A stretch of DNA of 64,000 nucleotides, from assembly GCF_000315795.1 (NCBI RefSeq), contig NZ_ANHY01000017.1, positions 174,821-238,820 of the forward strand. The letters run 5' to 3'. The stretch comes from Caenispirillum salinarum AK4. GTDB taxonomy: Bacteria > Pseudomonadota > Alphaproteobacteria > Rhodospirillales > Rhodospirillaceae. Positions 32,498 through 40,663 of the stretch are shown here, piece after piece. Both the position numbers and the translations under genes were made by a program. Positions within the stretch are counted from its first letter, which is position 1; each line of letters begins with the position of its first letter. A model generated the notes under the pieces. It made no database searches, was not told the origin of the DNA, and saw nothing but the letters and a program-made list of their open reading frames with translations.

Positions 32498-32535
32498 ATA
32501 AAAAACTGAAGGGTTCGGGAAGCTGTGCTTCCCGA
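32498..32535 (-). terminator. Hairpin-plus-tail repeat, copy 2, acting as metH terminator
   Basis: On the minus strand TCGGGAAGC-ACA-GCTTCCCGA is followed by ACCCTTCAGTTTTTT. It repeats the layout of copy 1 (same ACA loop, same ACCCTYCAGT tail) in inverted orientation and has all features of a rho-independent terminator for the metH operon. Confidence 0.75.
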
Positions 32536-32545
32536 TCAGGGGGAT

Positions 32546-32565
32546 CGGGGGACCGAGGTCCCCCG
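32546..32565. repeat. Perfect palindrome just past the metH stop codon
   Basis: CGGGGGACC-GA-GGTCCCCCG is a 9-bp dyad with a 2-base centre, 15 bases beyond metH. It has no T run. It may be a further piece of the intergenic repeat cluster or a 3'-end stabiliser. Confidence 0.5.
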
Positions 32566-32579
32566 AAAACGTCGCGATG

Positions 32580-35500
32580 CTAAACGTTGAAGTACTTCGC
32601 CTGCGGATGATGACACACCAGCGCGGACGTCGACTGCTCGGGGTGCATCTGGCCTTCCTCGGCCATCTGAATGCCGATGCGCTCCGCCCCCAGCAGGCTC
32701 AGCAGCTTTTCCTGGTCGTAGAGGTTCGGGCAGGCCGGGTAGCCGAAGCTGAAGCGGCTGCCGCGGTATTCCTGCTTGAGCAGCTTCTCGATGTCGCGGC
32801 CTTCCTCGGACGCGAACCCCAGTTCGGCGCGGATGCGCTTGTGGATGTATTCCGCCAGCGCCTCGGCCATCTCCACCGACAGGCCGTGCAGGTACAGATA
32901 ATCCTGATAGCGGTTGTCGGCGAACCATTCGCGCGCCACGTCCGACGCCTTCTGGCCCATGGTCACCACCTGGAAGCCGACCACGTCGCGCTCGCCGCTG
33001 TCGACGTCGCGGAAGAAGTCGGAGATGCAGATGCCGTTCTCCACGTTCTGGCGCGGGAACTCGAAGCGGGTCAACTCCGTCTCACCGTCCTGGTCGAAGA
33101 CGATCAGGCTGTTCTCGTGCGCCGCGGCCTTCCAGTAGCCGTAGATGGCCTGCGGCTTGAGAATCTGCTCCTTCTCGCACAGGTCGATCATGCGCGCGAG
33201 GATCGGGCGCACTTCCTGGTCGGCCCACTTCTTCCATTCCGTCAGGCTGCGGCCCTGCTTCTTGAAGCCCCACTGGAACTGATAAAGCATGGTTTCCGAC
33301 AGATACGGCACCAGCGCCTTGATGGGCACGTTCTCCACCACCTGCGGGCCCCAGAACGGCGGCGTGGGCACCGGCGCCTTGGCCGACAGCTCATTGCGGC
33401 GGGTCTTGACGGCCTCGAAGTCGACGGGGCGCTGGGTCTGCTTGGCGGCTTCGGCGGCGATCTTGGCCGGGTTGCGCGACGATGGCTTGGAGGCGCGCTT
33501 CTCCTGGACCTTCTGCAGGTGTTCGTCGAAGCTCTTGTCGGCGATGCGGGCCATCAGGTTCAGGCCGTCGAAGGCGTCGCGGGCATAGGCCACGCGCTTG
33601 GCGCCGTAGGCCTCCACGCAGTCGGTTTCCACGTAGTTCCGCGTCAGCGCCGCACCGCCCAGGATCACCGGGATGTCCAGCCCCTCGCGGGTCATTTCCT
33701 CCAGGTTCTCGCGCATGATGACGGTGGACTTCACCAGCAGGCCCGACATGCCCACCGCATCGGCCTTGTGCTCCTTGGCCGCGGCGATGATGGAGGCGAC
33801 GGGCTGCTTGATGCCCAGGTTGATGACCTTGTAGCCGTTGTTGGTCAGGATGATGTCCACCAGGTTCTTGCCGATGTCGTGGACGTCGCCCTTCACGGTG
33901 GCGAGCACCAGGATGCCCTTTTCCTGGCCCTCGATCTTCTCCATGTGCGGCTCCAGCCATGCGACGGCGGCCTTCATGGTCTCGGCGGACTGGAGCACGA
34001 AGGGCAGCTGCATCTTGCCGGCGCCGAACAGTTCGCCCACCACCTTCATGCCGTCAAGCAGCAGGGTGTTGATGATTTCCAGCGGCGGATACTTTTCCAT
34101 CGCCTCGGCCAGGTCTTCGTCCAGGCCCTTGCGGTCGCCGTCGATGATGCGCTCCTTCAGGCGCTCCTCGACCGTTTCCGGGCGGGTCTTCTCGACGGCC
34201 GCGACGGTGCGGTCCTTGAACTTGTCGATGAAGGCGTGCAGCGGGTCGTAGCCCTCGGCCCGGCGGTCGAAGATCAGGTCTTCGGCGGCCTTCACCTCGT
34301 CCTCGGGGATCTTGTGCAGCGGCATGATCTTGGAGACGTGCACGATGGCGCCCGTCATGCCGCGCTTGACCGCGTGATCCAGGAACACGGAGTTGAGAAC
34401 GTGCCGCCCGGCCGGCTTCAGGCCGAAGGAGATGTTGGACAGCCCCAGGATGATCTGCGCCTCGGGCAATTCCTTGGCGATCATCTCGATGGCGTCGAGT
34501 GTCTCCAGCCCCAGCTTGCGGTCGTCCTCGTTGCCCGTGCAGATGGTGAACGTCAGCGGGTCGAACATCAGGTCCGATGCCGGCAGGCCGTGCTTGTTGA
34601 CCGCGAAGTCGTACAGGCGCTTGGCGATCGCGAGCTTGCCCTCGGCGGTCTTTGCCATGCCCTCTTCGTCGATGGTCAGCGCCACCACGGCGGCGCCGAA
34701 CTTCTTGGCGAGCGCCAGGCGCTCCGCGGCGTGCTGCTCGCCGTCCTCGAAGTTGATGGAGTTGATGATGGCCTTGCCGCCGTACAGCTTCAGCGCCGCT
34801 TCCAGCACCGGCGTTTCGGTGGAGTCGAACACCAGCGGCGCATTGATGCCGCCGCGCATGCGGGTGACCACGTTGGTCATGTCGCGCACCTCGTCGCGGC
34901 CGACGAAGGCGGTGCAGACATCCAGCGTGTGGCTGCCTTCCTTCACCTGGTCGCGGCCGACGCCGACGATGGCGTCCCAGTCCTCGGCCTCCTGAAGCTC
35001 GCGGAACTTCTTGGAGCCGTTGGCGTTGCAGCGCTCGCCGATGGACAGGAAGGCGTTCTCCTGGCGCATGTCGACCCGGCCGTACAGCGAGGCCACGCCC
35101 GGCACCCAATGCACGCTGCGCTTGACCACGCTGGGCCGGGCGTGGGAGCCGCCCAGGTCCTTCAGCATGGCGTCGACGGCGGCGGTGTGGTCGGGGTTGG
35201 AGCCGCAGCACGACCCGATCATGTTCACGCCGTCTTCCAGCACGAACCGCTTGTGCCAGTCGGCCAGCTCGCGCGGGGTCAGCGGATAGAAGGTGGCGCC
35301 GTCGCGCAGTTCCGGCAGGCCGGCGTTGGGCTGAAGCGTGATGGCGCGCGGCCAGTTCTCCTTCAGCCAGTTGACGTGCTCGGCCATTTCCTGCGGCCCG
35401 GTGGCGCAGTTCAGCCCCAGGCTGTCGACGCCCATGGCCTCCATGATGGTGGCCGCGCCCGCGATGTCGGTGCCGACCAGCATGGTGCCGGTGGTTTCGA

Positions 35501-36071
35501 CGGTCACCTGCACCAGGATCGGCATGGACACGCCGGCGGCCTCGCGGGCGATCTTGGCGCCGTTGATGGCGGCCTTGACCTGCAGCGGGTCCTGCGCCGT
35601 TTCGATCAGGATGCCGTCGCAGCCGCCGGCGATCAGGCCCTTGGCCTGGGTGGCGAAGCCGGCTTCCAGGCTGTCGTAGTCGATGTGGCCCAGGCTGGGC
35701 AGCTTGGTCCCCGGGCCGATGCCGCCCAGCACGAAGCGCCGGCGCTCGTCCGAGAACTGCTCGCAGGCTTCGCGGGCGATCTCCACCGAGCGCTTGTTCA
35801 GCTCGAAGCACTCGTCCTGCAGCCCGAATTCGGCCAGCGTGATGGTGCTGCCGCCGAACGTGTTCGACTGCACCACGTCGGCGCCGGCTTCCAGGTACTT
35901 GGTGTGGATCTCGCGCACCACGTCGGGGCGCGAACGGGTGAGGATTTCCGTGCAGTTCTCCTGCCCCTGGAAATCCTCTTCCACCGACAGGGACATGGCC
36001 TGGACGAGCGAGCCCATGCCGCCGTCGCACAGGAGGACGCGGTCGTGCAGGTGGTCGAGGAAGTCGGTCAT
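32580..36071 (-). CDS. metH: Cobalamin-dependent methionine synthase
   Basis: The protein is 1163 aa with all four MetH modules. The homocysteine-binding barrel begins at residue 1 and has zinc cysteines in GLNCATG and GSCCGSNP. The pterin/folate barrel starts at about 335 (FLSIGERCNANGSKKF). The cobalamin module has DVHDIGK, with cobalt-binding His at about 731. The C-terminal activation domain ends with the SAM-binding RFSFGYPACPN. It transfers methyl from methyl-tetrahydrofolate to homocysteine. It is the last gene of a regulator-metF-metH operon, 54 bases after metF, so the supplier and user of methyl-folate are co-expressed. Confidence 0.97.
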   Translation of the reverse strand: MTDFLDHLHDRVLLCDGGMGSLVQAMSLSVEEDFQGQENCTEILTRSRPDVVREIHTKYLEAGADVVQSNTFGGSTITLAEFGLQDECFELNKRSVEIAREACEQFSDERRRFVLGGIGPGTKLPSLGHIDYDSLEAGFATQAKGLIAGGCDGILIETAQDPLQVKAAINGAKIAREAAGVSMPILVQVTVETTGTMLVGTDIAGAATIMEAMGVDSLGLNCATGPQEMAEHVNWLKENWPRAITLQPNAGLPELRDGATFYPLTPRELADWHKRFVLEDGVNMIGSCCGSNPDHTAAVDAMLKDLGGSHARPSVVKRSVHWVPGVASLYGRVDMRQENAFLSIGERCNANGSKKFRELQEAEDWDAIVGVGRDQVKEGSHTLDVCTAFVGRDEVRDMTNVVTRMRGGINAPLVFDSTETPVLEAALKLYGGKAIINSINFEDGEQHAAERLALAKKFGAAVVALTIDEEGMAKTAEGKLAIAKRLYDFAVNKHGLPASDLMFDPLTFTICTGNEDDRKLGLETLDAIEMIAKELPEAQIILGLSNISFGLKPAGRHVLNSVFLDHAVKRGMTGAIVHVSKIMPLHKIPEDEVKAAEDLIFDRRAEGYDPLHAFIDKFKDRTVAAVEKTRPETVEERLKERIIDGDRKGLDEDLAEAMEKYPPLEIINTLLLDGMKVVGELFGAGKMQLPFVLQSAETMKAAVAWLEPHMEKIEGQEKGILVLATVKGDVHDIGKNLVDIILTNNGYKVINLGIKQPVASIIAAAKEHKADAVGMSGLLVKSTVIMRENLEEMTREGLDIPVILGGAALTRNYVETDCVEAYGAKRVAYARDAFDGLNLMARIADKSFDEHLQKVQEKRASKPSSRNPAKIAAEAAKQTQRPVDFEAVKTRRNELSAKAPVPTPPFWGPQVVENVPIKALVPYLSETMLYQFQWGFKKQGRSLTEWKKWADQEVRPILARMIDLCEKEQILKPQAIYGYWKAAAHENSLIVFDQDGETELTRFEFPRQNVENGICISDFFRDVDSGERDVVGFQVVTMGQKASDVAREWFADNRYQDYLYLHGLSVEMAEALAEYIHKRIRAELGFASEEGRDIEKLLKQEYRGSRFSFGYPACPNLYDQEKLLSLLGAERIGIQMAEEGQMHPEQSTSALVCHHPQAKYFNV

Positions 36072-36125
36072 GGCGCTATCGGTCTCTTCGGGCTGAAAGC
36101 TGGGGCGAATAAACGGTGCGTTCGG

Positions 36126-37079
36126 TCAGGCCGAGGCGGGCGCCGGCTCGGCCGGTTCGGCCGCGGCCTGGGCGCGAACGCCGAGCACGTGGCAGATGGC
36201 ATAGGTCAGGTCGGCGCGGTTCAGCGTGTAGAAGTGGAACTCCCGCGCCCCCTCGCTGACCAGCTTGCGCGCCGTCTCGATGGCGACGGTGGCGGCGATC
36301 AGCTTGCGGGTGGTGGGGTCGTCGTCCAGGCCCTCGAACAGCTTGTGCATCCATTCCGGCACGCTGGCACCGCAGGCGGCCGAGAAGCGGCAGACGGTGC
36401 CGAAGTTGGTTACCGGCAGGATGCCCGGCACCAGCGGTGCCGTGATCCCGGCCGCAGCCACGCGATCGCGGAAGCGCAGGAAGTCCTCGGGATTGAAGAA
36501 ATACTGGGTGATGGCGCGGGTGGCCCCGGCATCGAGCTTGCGCTTGAGGTTGTCGATGTCGGCCTCTGCGCTCTGGGCCTCCGGGTGGATTTCCGGGTAG
36601 GCGGCGACGGAGATCTCGAAGTCGGCGACCTTCTTGAGACCGGCCACCAAATCGGCGGCGTAGGCATAGCCGCCGGGGTGGGGCACGTACTTCTCGCCCA
36701 TGCCCTCGGGCGAATCGCCGCGCAGGGCGACGATGTGGCGGATGCCGGCGTCCCAGTAGCGGCGCGCGACCTCGTCCACCTCTTCCCGGGTGGCGCTGAC
36801 GCAGGTCAAGTGCGCGGCCGGCTCGAGGTTCGTCTTGTTGCGGATGTCGACCAGCGTCTCGTGCGTGCGCTCGCGGGTGGAGCCGCCGGCGCCGTAGGTG
36901 CAGGAGACGAACTTGGGATTGAGCGGCTCCAGGCGCTTGATGGCGGCCCACAGGTTCTCCTGCATCTTCTCCGTTTTGGGCGGGAAGAATTCGAAGCTCA
37001 CCTCAATGGGGCCCACGGGCGCCTCGGCCACGGGCAGGCCGGCGCGCAGGGCGTCAAGCGTGGTGTCGGCGTTGGTCAC
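36126..37079 (-). CDS. metF: Methylenetetrahydrofolate reductase
   Basis: The protein is 317 aa. It has VSFEFFPPKTEKMQENLW at the N-terminus, FVSCTYGAGGSTRERT, HIVALRGDSPEG, ITQYFFNPEDFLRF and a C-terminal FHFYTLNRADLTYAICHVLG, the standard MetF motifs for FAD and folate binding. It makes 5-methyl-tetrahydrofolate for MetH. The start is GTG, overlapping the stop of the upstream regulator gene (GTGA), with GAGGAGA before it. The open frame extends far upstream but only in the shadow of the regulator gene. Confidence 0.96.
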   Translation of the reverse strand: MTNADTTLDALRAGLPVAEAPVGPIEVSFEFFPPKTEKMQENLWAAIKRLEPLNPKFVSCTYGAGGSTRERTHETLVDIRNKTNLEPAAHLTCVSATREEVDEVARRYWDAGIRHIVALRGDSPEGMGEKYVPHPGGYAYAADLVAGLKKVADFEISVAAYPEIHPEAQSAEADIDNLKRKLDAGATRAITQYFFNPEDFLRFRDRVAAAGITAPLVPGILPVTNFGTVCRFSAACGASVPEWMHKLFEGLDDDPTTRKLIAATVAIETARKLVSEGAREFHFYTLNRADLTYAICHVLGVRAQAAAEPAEPAPASA

Positions 37080-38074
37080 GGTCGACTCTCCTCTGAAACG
37101 GCCGGCACCTTTCGGGGCCCGGCGGTGTCGGTGGCGGCGGGCCGGGAGGCCTGCCACAGGGTGACGGTCAGCGGCGTGCCCGGCAGGTGCGCGACGGCGC
37201 CGGCGGTCAGGCCGACGGCGGCGCACCAGTCGAACACGTCCTTGTCGGAAAAGCCCAGGCGGCGGTGGTTGTGGGCCTGGCGCAGCTCCTCCAGGTCGTG
37301 GGGCGCGAAGTCCACCACCACCAGGCGGCCGCCGGGACGCAGCACGCGCGCGGCCTCGGCCAGGGCGTCGGCCGGGCGTTCCGCATAGTGCAGGACCTGA
37401 TGGATGACCACGCTGTCGAACGAGCCGTCGGCCACGGGCAGCTGGTACATGTCGCCCAGCCGCACCATGCAGTTCGCCAAGCCCTCGCGGTCCAGCGAGG
37501 TGCGGGCGACCGACAGCATCTCCCGCGAGCGGTCGACGCCCACCGCGCGCTCGACGTGAGGCCCGTAGAGGGTGAGGACCCGGCCGGTACCGGTGCCGAT
37601 GTCCAGAAGCTCGCCGGCCGAGTCGGGCGGCAGAAGGGTCAGAAGCTGGCGCTCCACCTCGGCATCGTCCACATGCAGGCTGCGGATTCGGTCCCACTCG
37701 GCCGCATTGCGGCTGAAGTATTCGGCGGCCTCGGCGTCGCGCTCGGCGCGCAGCGACTCGAGGCGCGTGATGTCCAGGGCCAGCACCGGGTCCTGGTCGT
37801 CCAGCAGGCGGCTGATGGCGCGCGCCACGGCGGCGCCGGTGCCGTCGTAGGCCAGCCGGTAGAACACCCAGGCGCCTTCGCGGAACCGCTCCAGCAGGCC
37901 GGCGTCGACCATCACCTTGAGGTGGCGGGAGATGCGCGGCTGGCTCTGGCCCAGGATGCGGGTCATGTCGCTGACGGTCAGTTCGCCGCGGCTGCACAGG
38001 GCCAGCAGCCGCAGCCGGGTTTCCTCCCCGGCGCCGCGCAAGCCCGACAATACCGTTTCCAGCGGCTGGACCAC
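37076..38074 (-). CDS. ArsR-type regulator fused to a SAM-dependent methyltransferase (SamR-like)
   Basis: The protein is 332 aa. Residues 1-95 form an ArsR winged helix-turn-helix (TVSDMTRILGQSQPRISRHLKVMVDAGLLERFREGAWVFYRL). Residues 120-310 form a class I methyltransferase with ELLDIGTGTGR (about 155-165), VGVDRS, DMYQLPVADGSFDSVV and LRPGGRLVVVDFAPHD. Known regulators of methionine and SAM metabolism in Proteobacteria include ArsR-family proteins (SahR/SamR), and the fused domain may sense SAM or SAH rather than methylate. It is the first gene of the metF-metH operon, overlapping metF by four bases. The GTG start is about 60 bases downstream of a perfect palindrome, its likely operator. 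Confidence 0.85.
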   Translation of the reverse strand: MVQPLETVLSGLRGAGEETRLRLLALCSRGELTVSDMTRILGQSQPRISRHLKVMVDAGLLERFREGAWVFYRLAYDGTGAAVARAISRLLDDQDPVLALDITRLESLRAERDAEAAEYFSRNAAEWDRIRSLHVDDAEVERQLLTLLPPDSAGELLDIGTGTGRVLTLYGPHVERAVGVDRSREMLSVARTSLDREGLANCMVRLGDMYQLPVADGSFDSVVIHQVLHYAERPADALAEAARVLRPGGRLVVVDFAPHDLEELRQAHNHRRLGFSDKDVFDWCAAVGLTAGAVAHLPGTPLTVTLWQASRPAATDTAGPRKVPAVSEESRP

Positions 38075-38133
38075 CGTCGCTCTTCCCCGTTCCGCATGAA
38101 TGAACGGCGCCGCTGCCGACGCCTCGGATCATG

Positions 38134-38153
38134 ATATAAAGATATCTTTATAT
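38134..38153. promoter_or_regulatory. 20-bp perfect palindromic operator of the methionine operon
   Basis: ATATAAAGATATCTTTATAT reads identically on both strands. It is strongly AT-rich in GC-rich DNA and lies 60 bases upstream of the ArsR-methyltransferase gene. Its form fits my recollection of sites for ArsR-family SAM/SAH regulators. Autoregulation of the whole operon is inferred. Confidence 0.8.
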
Positions 38154-38247
38154 GTTGTCCAGTCCGGAGTCGAGCCTCGGGCGGCGGCAAGGCTGCGACA
38201 TATTCGCCACGGCACGCGGGGGACGCAGGGTAACTTGGTTTCAGGTT

Positions 38248-38277
38248 CTGGTATTTATCATGGTGATATGATACCAG
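38248..38277. repeat. Imperfect inverted repeat upstream of mlaA
   Basis: CTGGTAT (38248-38254) and ATACCAG (38271-38277) form a dyad extended by ATCAT/ATGAT with a small bulge. It lies 131 bases before the mlaA start. It could be an operator or part of an mRNA leader. No partner regulator is evident. Confidence 0.35.
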
Positions 38278-38408
38278 CAGAACCGTGGGGTCGTTTTCGG
38301 CGGCGCCGCATTGGGGGGATCGGCAGGCAGCGCAGGAACGGCGTGGCCGCTCTTTGTTCGCATGCATGGTCTCCGTCAAGGGATTGTCTGAAGAAGAGAC
38401 TGGACCGT

Positions 38409-39251
38409 ATGCCGACCACCGTCATCAAGCGCCTTGCCGCCTGCGTCCTTGTCAGCGCCACGCTCACGGCCTGTGCCGCCACGCCCAGCGGCAACGACGC
38501 CTCGGTGCAGAGCATGCGGGACAACGACCCGCTGGAAACCTACAACCGCGCCATGTTCCAGGTGAACGATGCCATCGACACGGTCCTGATCCGGCCGGTG
38601 GCGTGGACCTACAAGAACGTGGTCCCCGGCCATTTCCAGTACCAGATCGACAGCTTCCTGAACAACCTGAGCGCCCCCGTCGTGCTGGCCAACGACATTC
38701 TGCAGGGCAACCCGGACCGCGCCTTCAACACCTTCATGCGGTTCATGCTGAACTCCACCTTCGGTCTGGCGGGCATCAACGACTTCGCGGCCGAGGCCGG
38801 CTTCCCGCGTCACGAGGAAGACTTCGGCCAGACGCTGGCGGTCTGGGGCGTGCAGGACGGTCCGTACCTGGTGCTGCCCATTCTGGGCCCCAGCAACCCG
38901 CGCGACACGGTCGGCATGGTGGTCGACAGCTTCCTCGATCCGTTCAACTACCTGGCGCGCGCCAACTCGGCCGAGGCGTTCCCCTGGGGTCGCCGCGTCG
39001 CCTCGGGCATCGATACCCGGGCCGAGTTGATCCCGCAGTACGAAAACCTGAAGGAAGAGTCGGTCGACTTCTACGCCACCATCCGCAGCGCCTACCGCCA
39101 GCGCCGTGCGGCGGAGATCGACAACATCACCGAATCGGGTGACCTGCCGGAGTACGATTTCGGCAACGGCGCCATGGATGGCGCAGCATTCGACGGCGAC
39201 GCCTTCGACGCGCCGGCCGAGGAAATCCAGGAGGGCGGTCAGGCGCAATAG
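38409..39251 (+). CDS. mlaA: MlaA (VacJ) outer-membrane lipoprotein
   Basis: The protein is 280 aa. A lipoprotein signal ends in the lipobox LTAC (Cys at about residue 22). The body carries VacJ motifs: DPLETYNRAMFQVNDAID, the ring segment with LNNLSAPVVLANDILQGN, FMLNSTFGLAGINDFAAEAG, and EDFGQTLAVWGVQDGPYLVLPILGPSNPRDTVG. MlaA removes misplaced phospholipids from the outer leaflet of the outer membrane and passes them to MlaC, encoded 75 bases downstream. The C-terminal 35 residues are acidic and low-complexity. The frame is open upstream, but ATG 38409 gives the signal peptide. Confidence 0.93.
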   Translation: MPTTVIKRLAACVLVSATLTACAATPSGNDASVQSMRDNDPLETYNRAMFQVNDAIDTVLIRPVAWTYKNVVPGHFQYQIDSFLNNLSAPVVLANDILQGNPDRAFNTFMRFMLNSTFGLAGINDFAAEAGFPRHEEDFGQTLAVWGVQDGPYLVLPILGPSNPRDTVGMVVDSFLDPFNYLARANSAEAFPWGRRVASGIDTRAELIPQYENLKEESVDFYATIRSAYRQRRAAEIDNITESGDLPEYDFGNGAMDGAAFDGDAFDAPAEEIQEGGQAQ

Positions 39252-39326
39252 GCGCCCCCGCCGCATCCCGGCCGCGCCCTTGGGCGTAATGCCCGGCACC
39301 GGATTGATTTCAGCTAAGGACCGACC

Positions 39327-39947
39327 ATGATCCGCCGCTTCCTCGCGCCGCTTTTCCTGCTTCTGGCTGTCGCCGTGGTGGCCCAGCCGAACGCCGCCCG
39401 CGCCGAGATCACGCCCGAGCAGGGCATGGCCTTCATCGAGAACATCGCCAACAAGGGCATCAACGAAGTCATCGCCGCGGATGTGCCGCAGCAGGAAAAG
39501 ACGCAGCGCTTCCGCGACATGTTCCTGGCCAATTTCGGCACCGAGTCGACCGCCCGCTTCGTGCTGGGGCGCCATTCGCGCGGGGCCGATCCGGAGCAGC
39601 TCGACCGTTTCCAGCAGCTGTTCCGCGAATACAACGTGCTGATCTGGGCGCGCCGCTTTGACGAGTACAACGGGCAGGAACTCAAGGTCACCGGCACCCG
39701 CCCGGATGACGACAAGGGCCTGTTCGTCGAGAGCCAGGTGGTCAACACCGAGGGCGGCGAGCCCATCAACATCGTCTGGCGCCTGCGTGAGCGCGAGGGC
39801 GGACCCAAGGTGGTCGACATCATCGTCGAGGGCGTGTCCATGGCGCTGACCTATCGCTCGGAGTACGACGCCATCATCTCGCGCTCGGGGCTGTCAGGGC
39901 TGAACGACCAGTTGGCGCAGAAGGTGCAGGAGCTGAAGGGCGGCTGA
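39327..39947 (+). CDS. mlaC: MlaC/Ttg2D periplasmic phospholipid carrier
   Basis: The protein is 206 aa with a cleavable signal peptide (to about residue 26, AARAE). The body shows the toluene-tolerance Ttg2 pattern: FIENIANKGINEVI, RFRDMFLANFGTESTARFVLGRHSRGADPEQLDRFQQLFREYNVLIWARRF, and a C-terminal VVDIIVEGVSMALTYRSEYDAII. MlaC ferries phospholipid between MlaA and the inner-membrane MlaFEDB transporter. The transporter genes are not in this window, so the system is split. A terminator follows. Confidence 0.92.
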   Translation: MIRRFLAPLFLLLAVAVVAQPNAARAEITPEQGMAFIENIANKGINEVIAADVPQQEKTQRFRDMFLANFGTESTARFVLGRHSRGADPEQLDRFQQLFREYNVLIWARRFDEYNGQELKVTGTRPDDDKGLFVESQVVNTEGGEPINIVWRLREREGGPKVVDIIVEGVSMALTYRSEYDAIISRSGLSGLNDQLAQKVQELKGG

Positions 39948-39975
39948 TCCGACGCCCGCCCGCCTCGCAATTCAG

Positions 39976-40008
39976 GGCCCGGTGCCGTCGGTGGCGCCGG
40001 GCCTTTTT
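39976..40008 (+). terminator. Rho-independent terminator after mlaC
   Basis: GGCCCGGTGCC and GGCGCCGGGCC pair over 11 positions with one G-T wobble, followed by TTTTT. Confidence 0.88.
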
Positions 40009-40148
40009 CATGATCGGACGGCGGGTCGCGTCCATTCGGCGGGACCTTCGGCGTAGGTCGTCAGGATGATGAACGGTGGTCCGCGGGGGACGTTCCTGCG
40101 ACGTGCATTGGCACTTTCGCAGCGCAACGTCCAAGAGAGGAGCGGCCC

Positions 40149-40598
40149 ATGGTCACCACCATTGGCACCGAATCCAGCTTGACCAAACTGGTCGAGAACC
40201 TGATCCACCTGGAATACGACGCCATCGCGGCCTACGAGGCGGCGGTGGATCGTCTCGACGACACGGCCATCAAGGAAAGCATGCGCGGCTTCCTCTCCGA
40301 TCACCAGAACCACGTCCGGGCGCTTGGTGAGGTCTCGCGCGAACTCGGCGAAACCCCGCCCACCGGCGGCGACGCCAAGCAGATGCTGACGAAGGGCAAG
40401 GTGGTGTTGGCCGACATGGCGGGCGACAAGGCCATCCTCCAGGCCATGAAGACCAACGAGGACGATACCAACACCGCCTACGAGCGCGCCGCCGGTCATG
40501 ACGACGCCACGCCGGCGGCCAGGACCATGTTCGATGGCGCCCTGGCCGACGAACGCCGCCACAAGGCCTGGATCGAGGAGACCATCGCGCGGCTTTAG
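40149..40598 (+). CDS. DUF2383 (PA2169-type) ferritin-like four-helix protein
   Basis: The protein is 149 aa and all-helical. It has the DUF2383 pattern: LVENLIHLEYDAIAAYEAAVDRL, FLSDHQNHVRALGEVSRELGE, MKTNEDDTNTAYERAAGHD and ADERRHKAWIEETIARL. The Glu and His positions in these helices resemble ferritin-like metal sites. The function is unknown; some members are stress- or stationary-phase-linked. The start follows GAGAGGAG. It stands alone between the mlaC terminator and the convergent prmA. Confidence 0.85.
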   Translation: MVTTIGTESSLTKLVENLIHLEYDAIAAYEAAVDRLDDTAIKESMRGFLSDHQNHVRALGEVSRELGETPPTGGDAKQMLTKGKVVLADMAGDKAILQAMKTNEDDTNTAYERAAGHDDATPAARTMFDGALADERRHKAWIEETIARL

Positions 40599-40663
40599 GG
40601 GAAGGCGCCGCAGGAGGCATGGGCAGGGCGGCGCATGCGGGCGCCGCCCGTGCCGCGTCCGCC

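Noticed and set aside
32577..37388. 1603-codon plus-strand open frame
   Set aside because: It lies antisense to metH and metF, whose motifs are complete. Its composition (runs of His, Gln, Gly, Val) is typical of a shadow frame.
36126..38132. 668-codon frame suggesting a regulator-MetF fusion
   Set aside because: The N-terminal 350 codons are in the shadow of the ArsR-methyltransferase gene. The real metF starts at GTG 37079 with its own ribosome site.
38100..38408. N-terminal extension of MlaA by 103 codons
   Set aside because: It would read through the operator region and place the lipoprotein signal internally.
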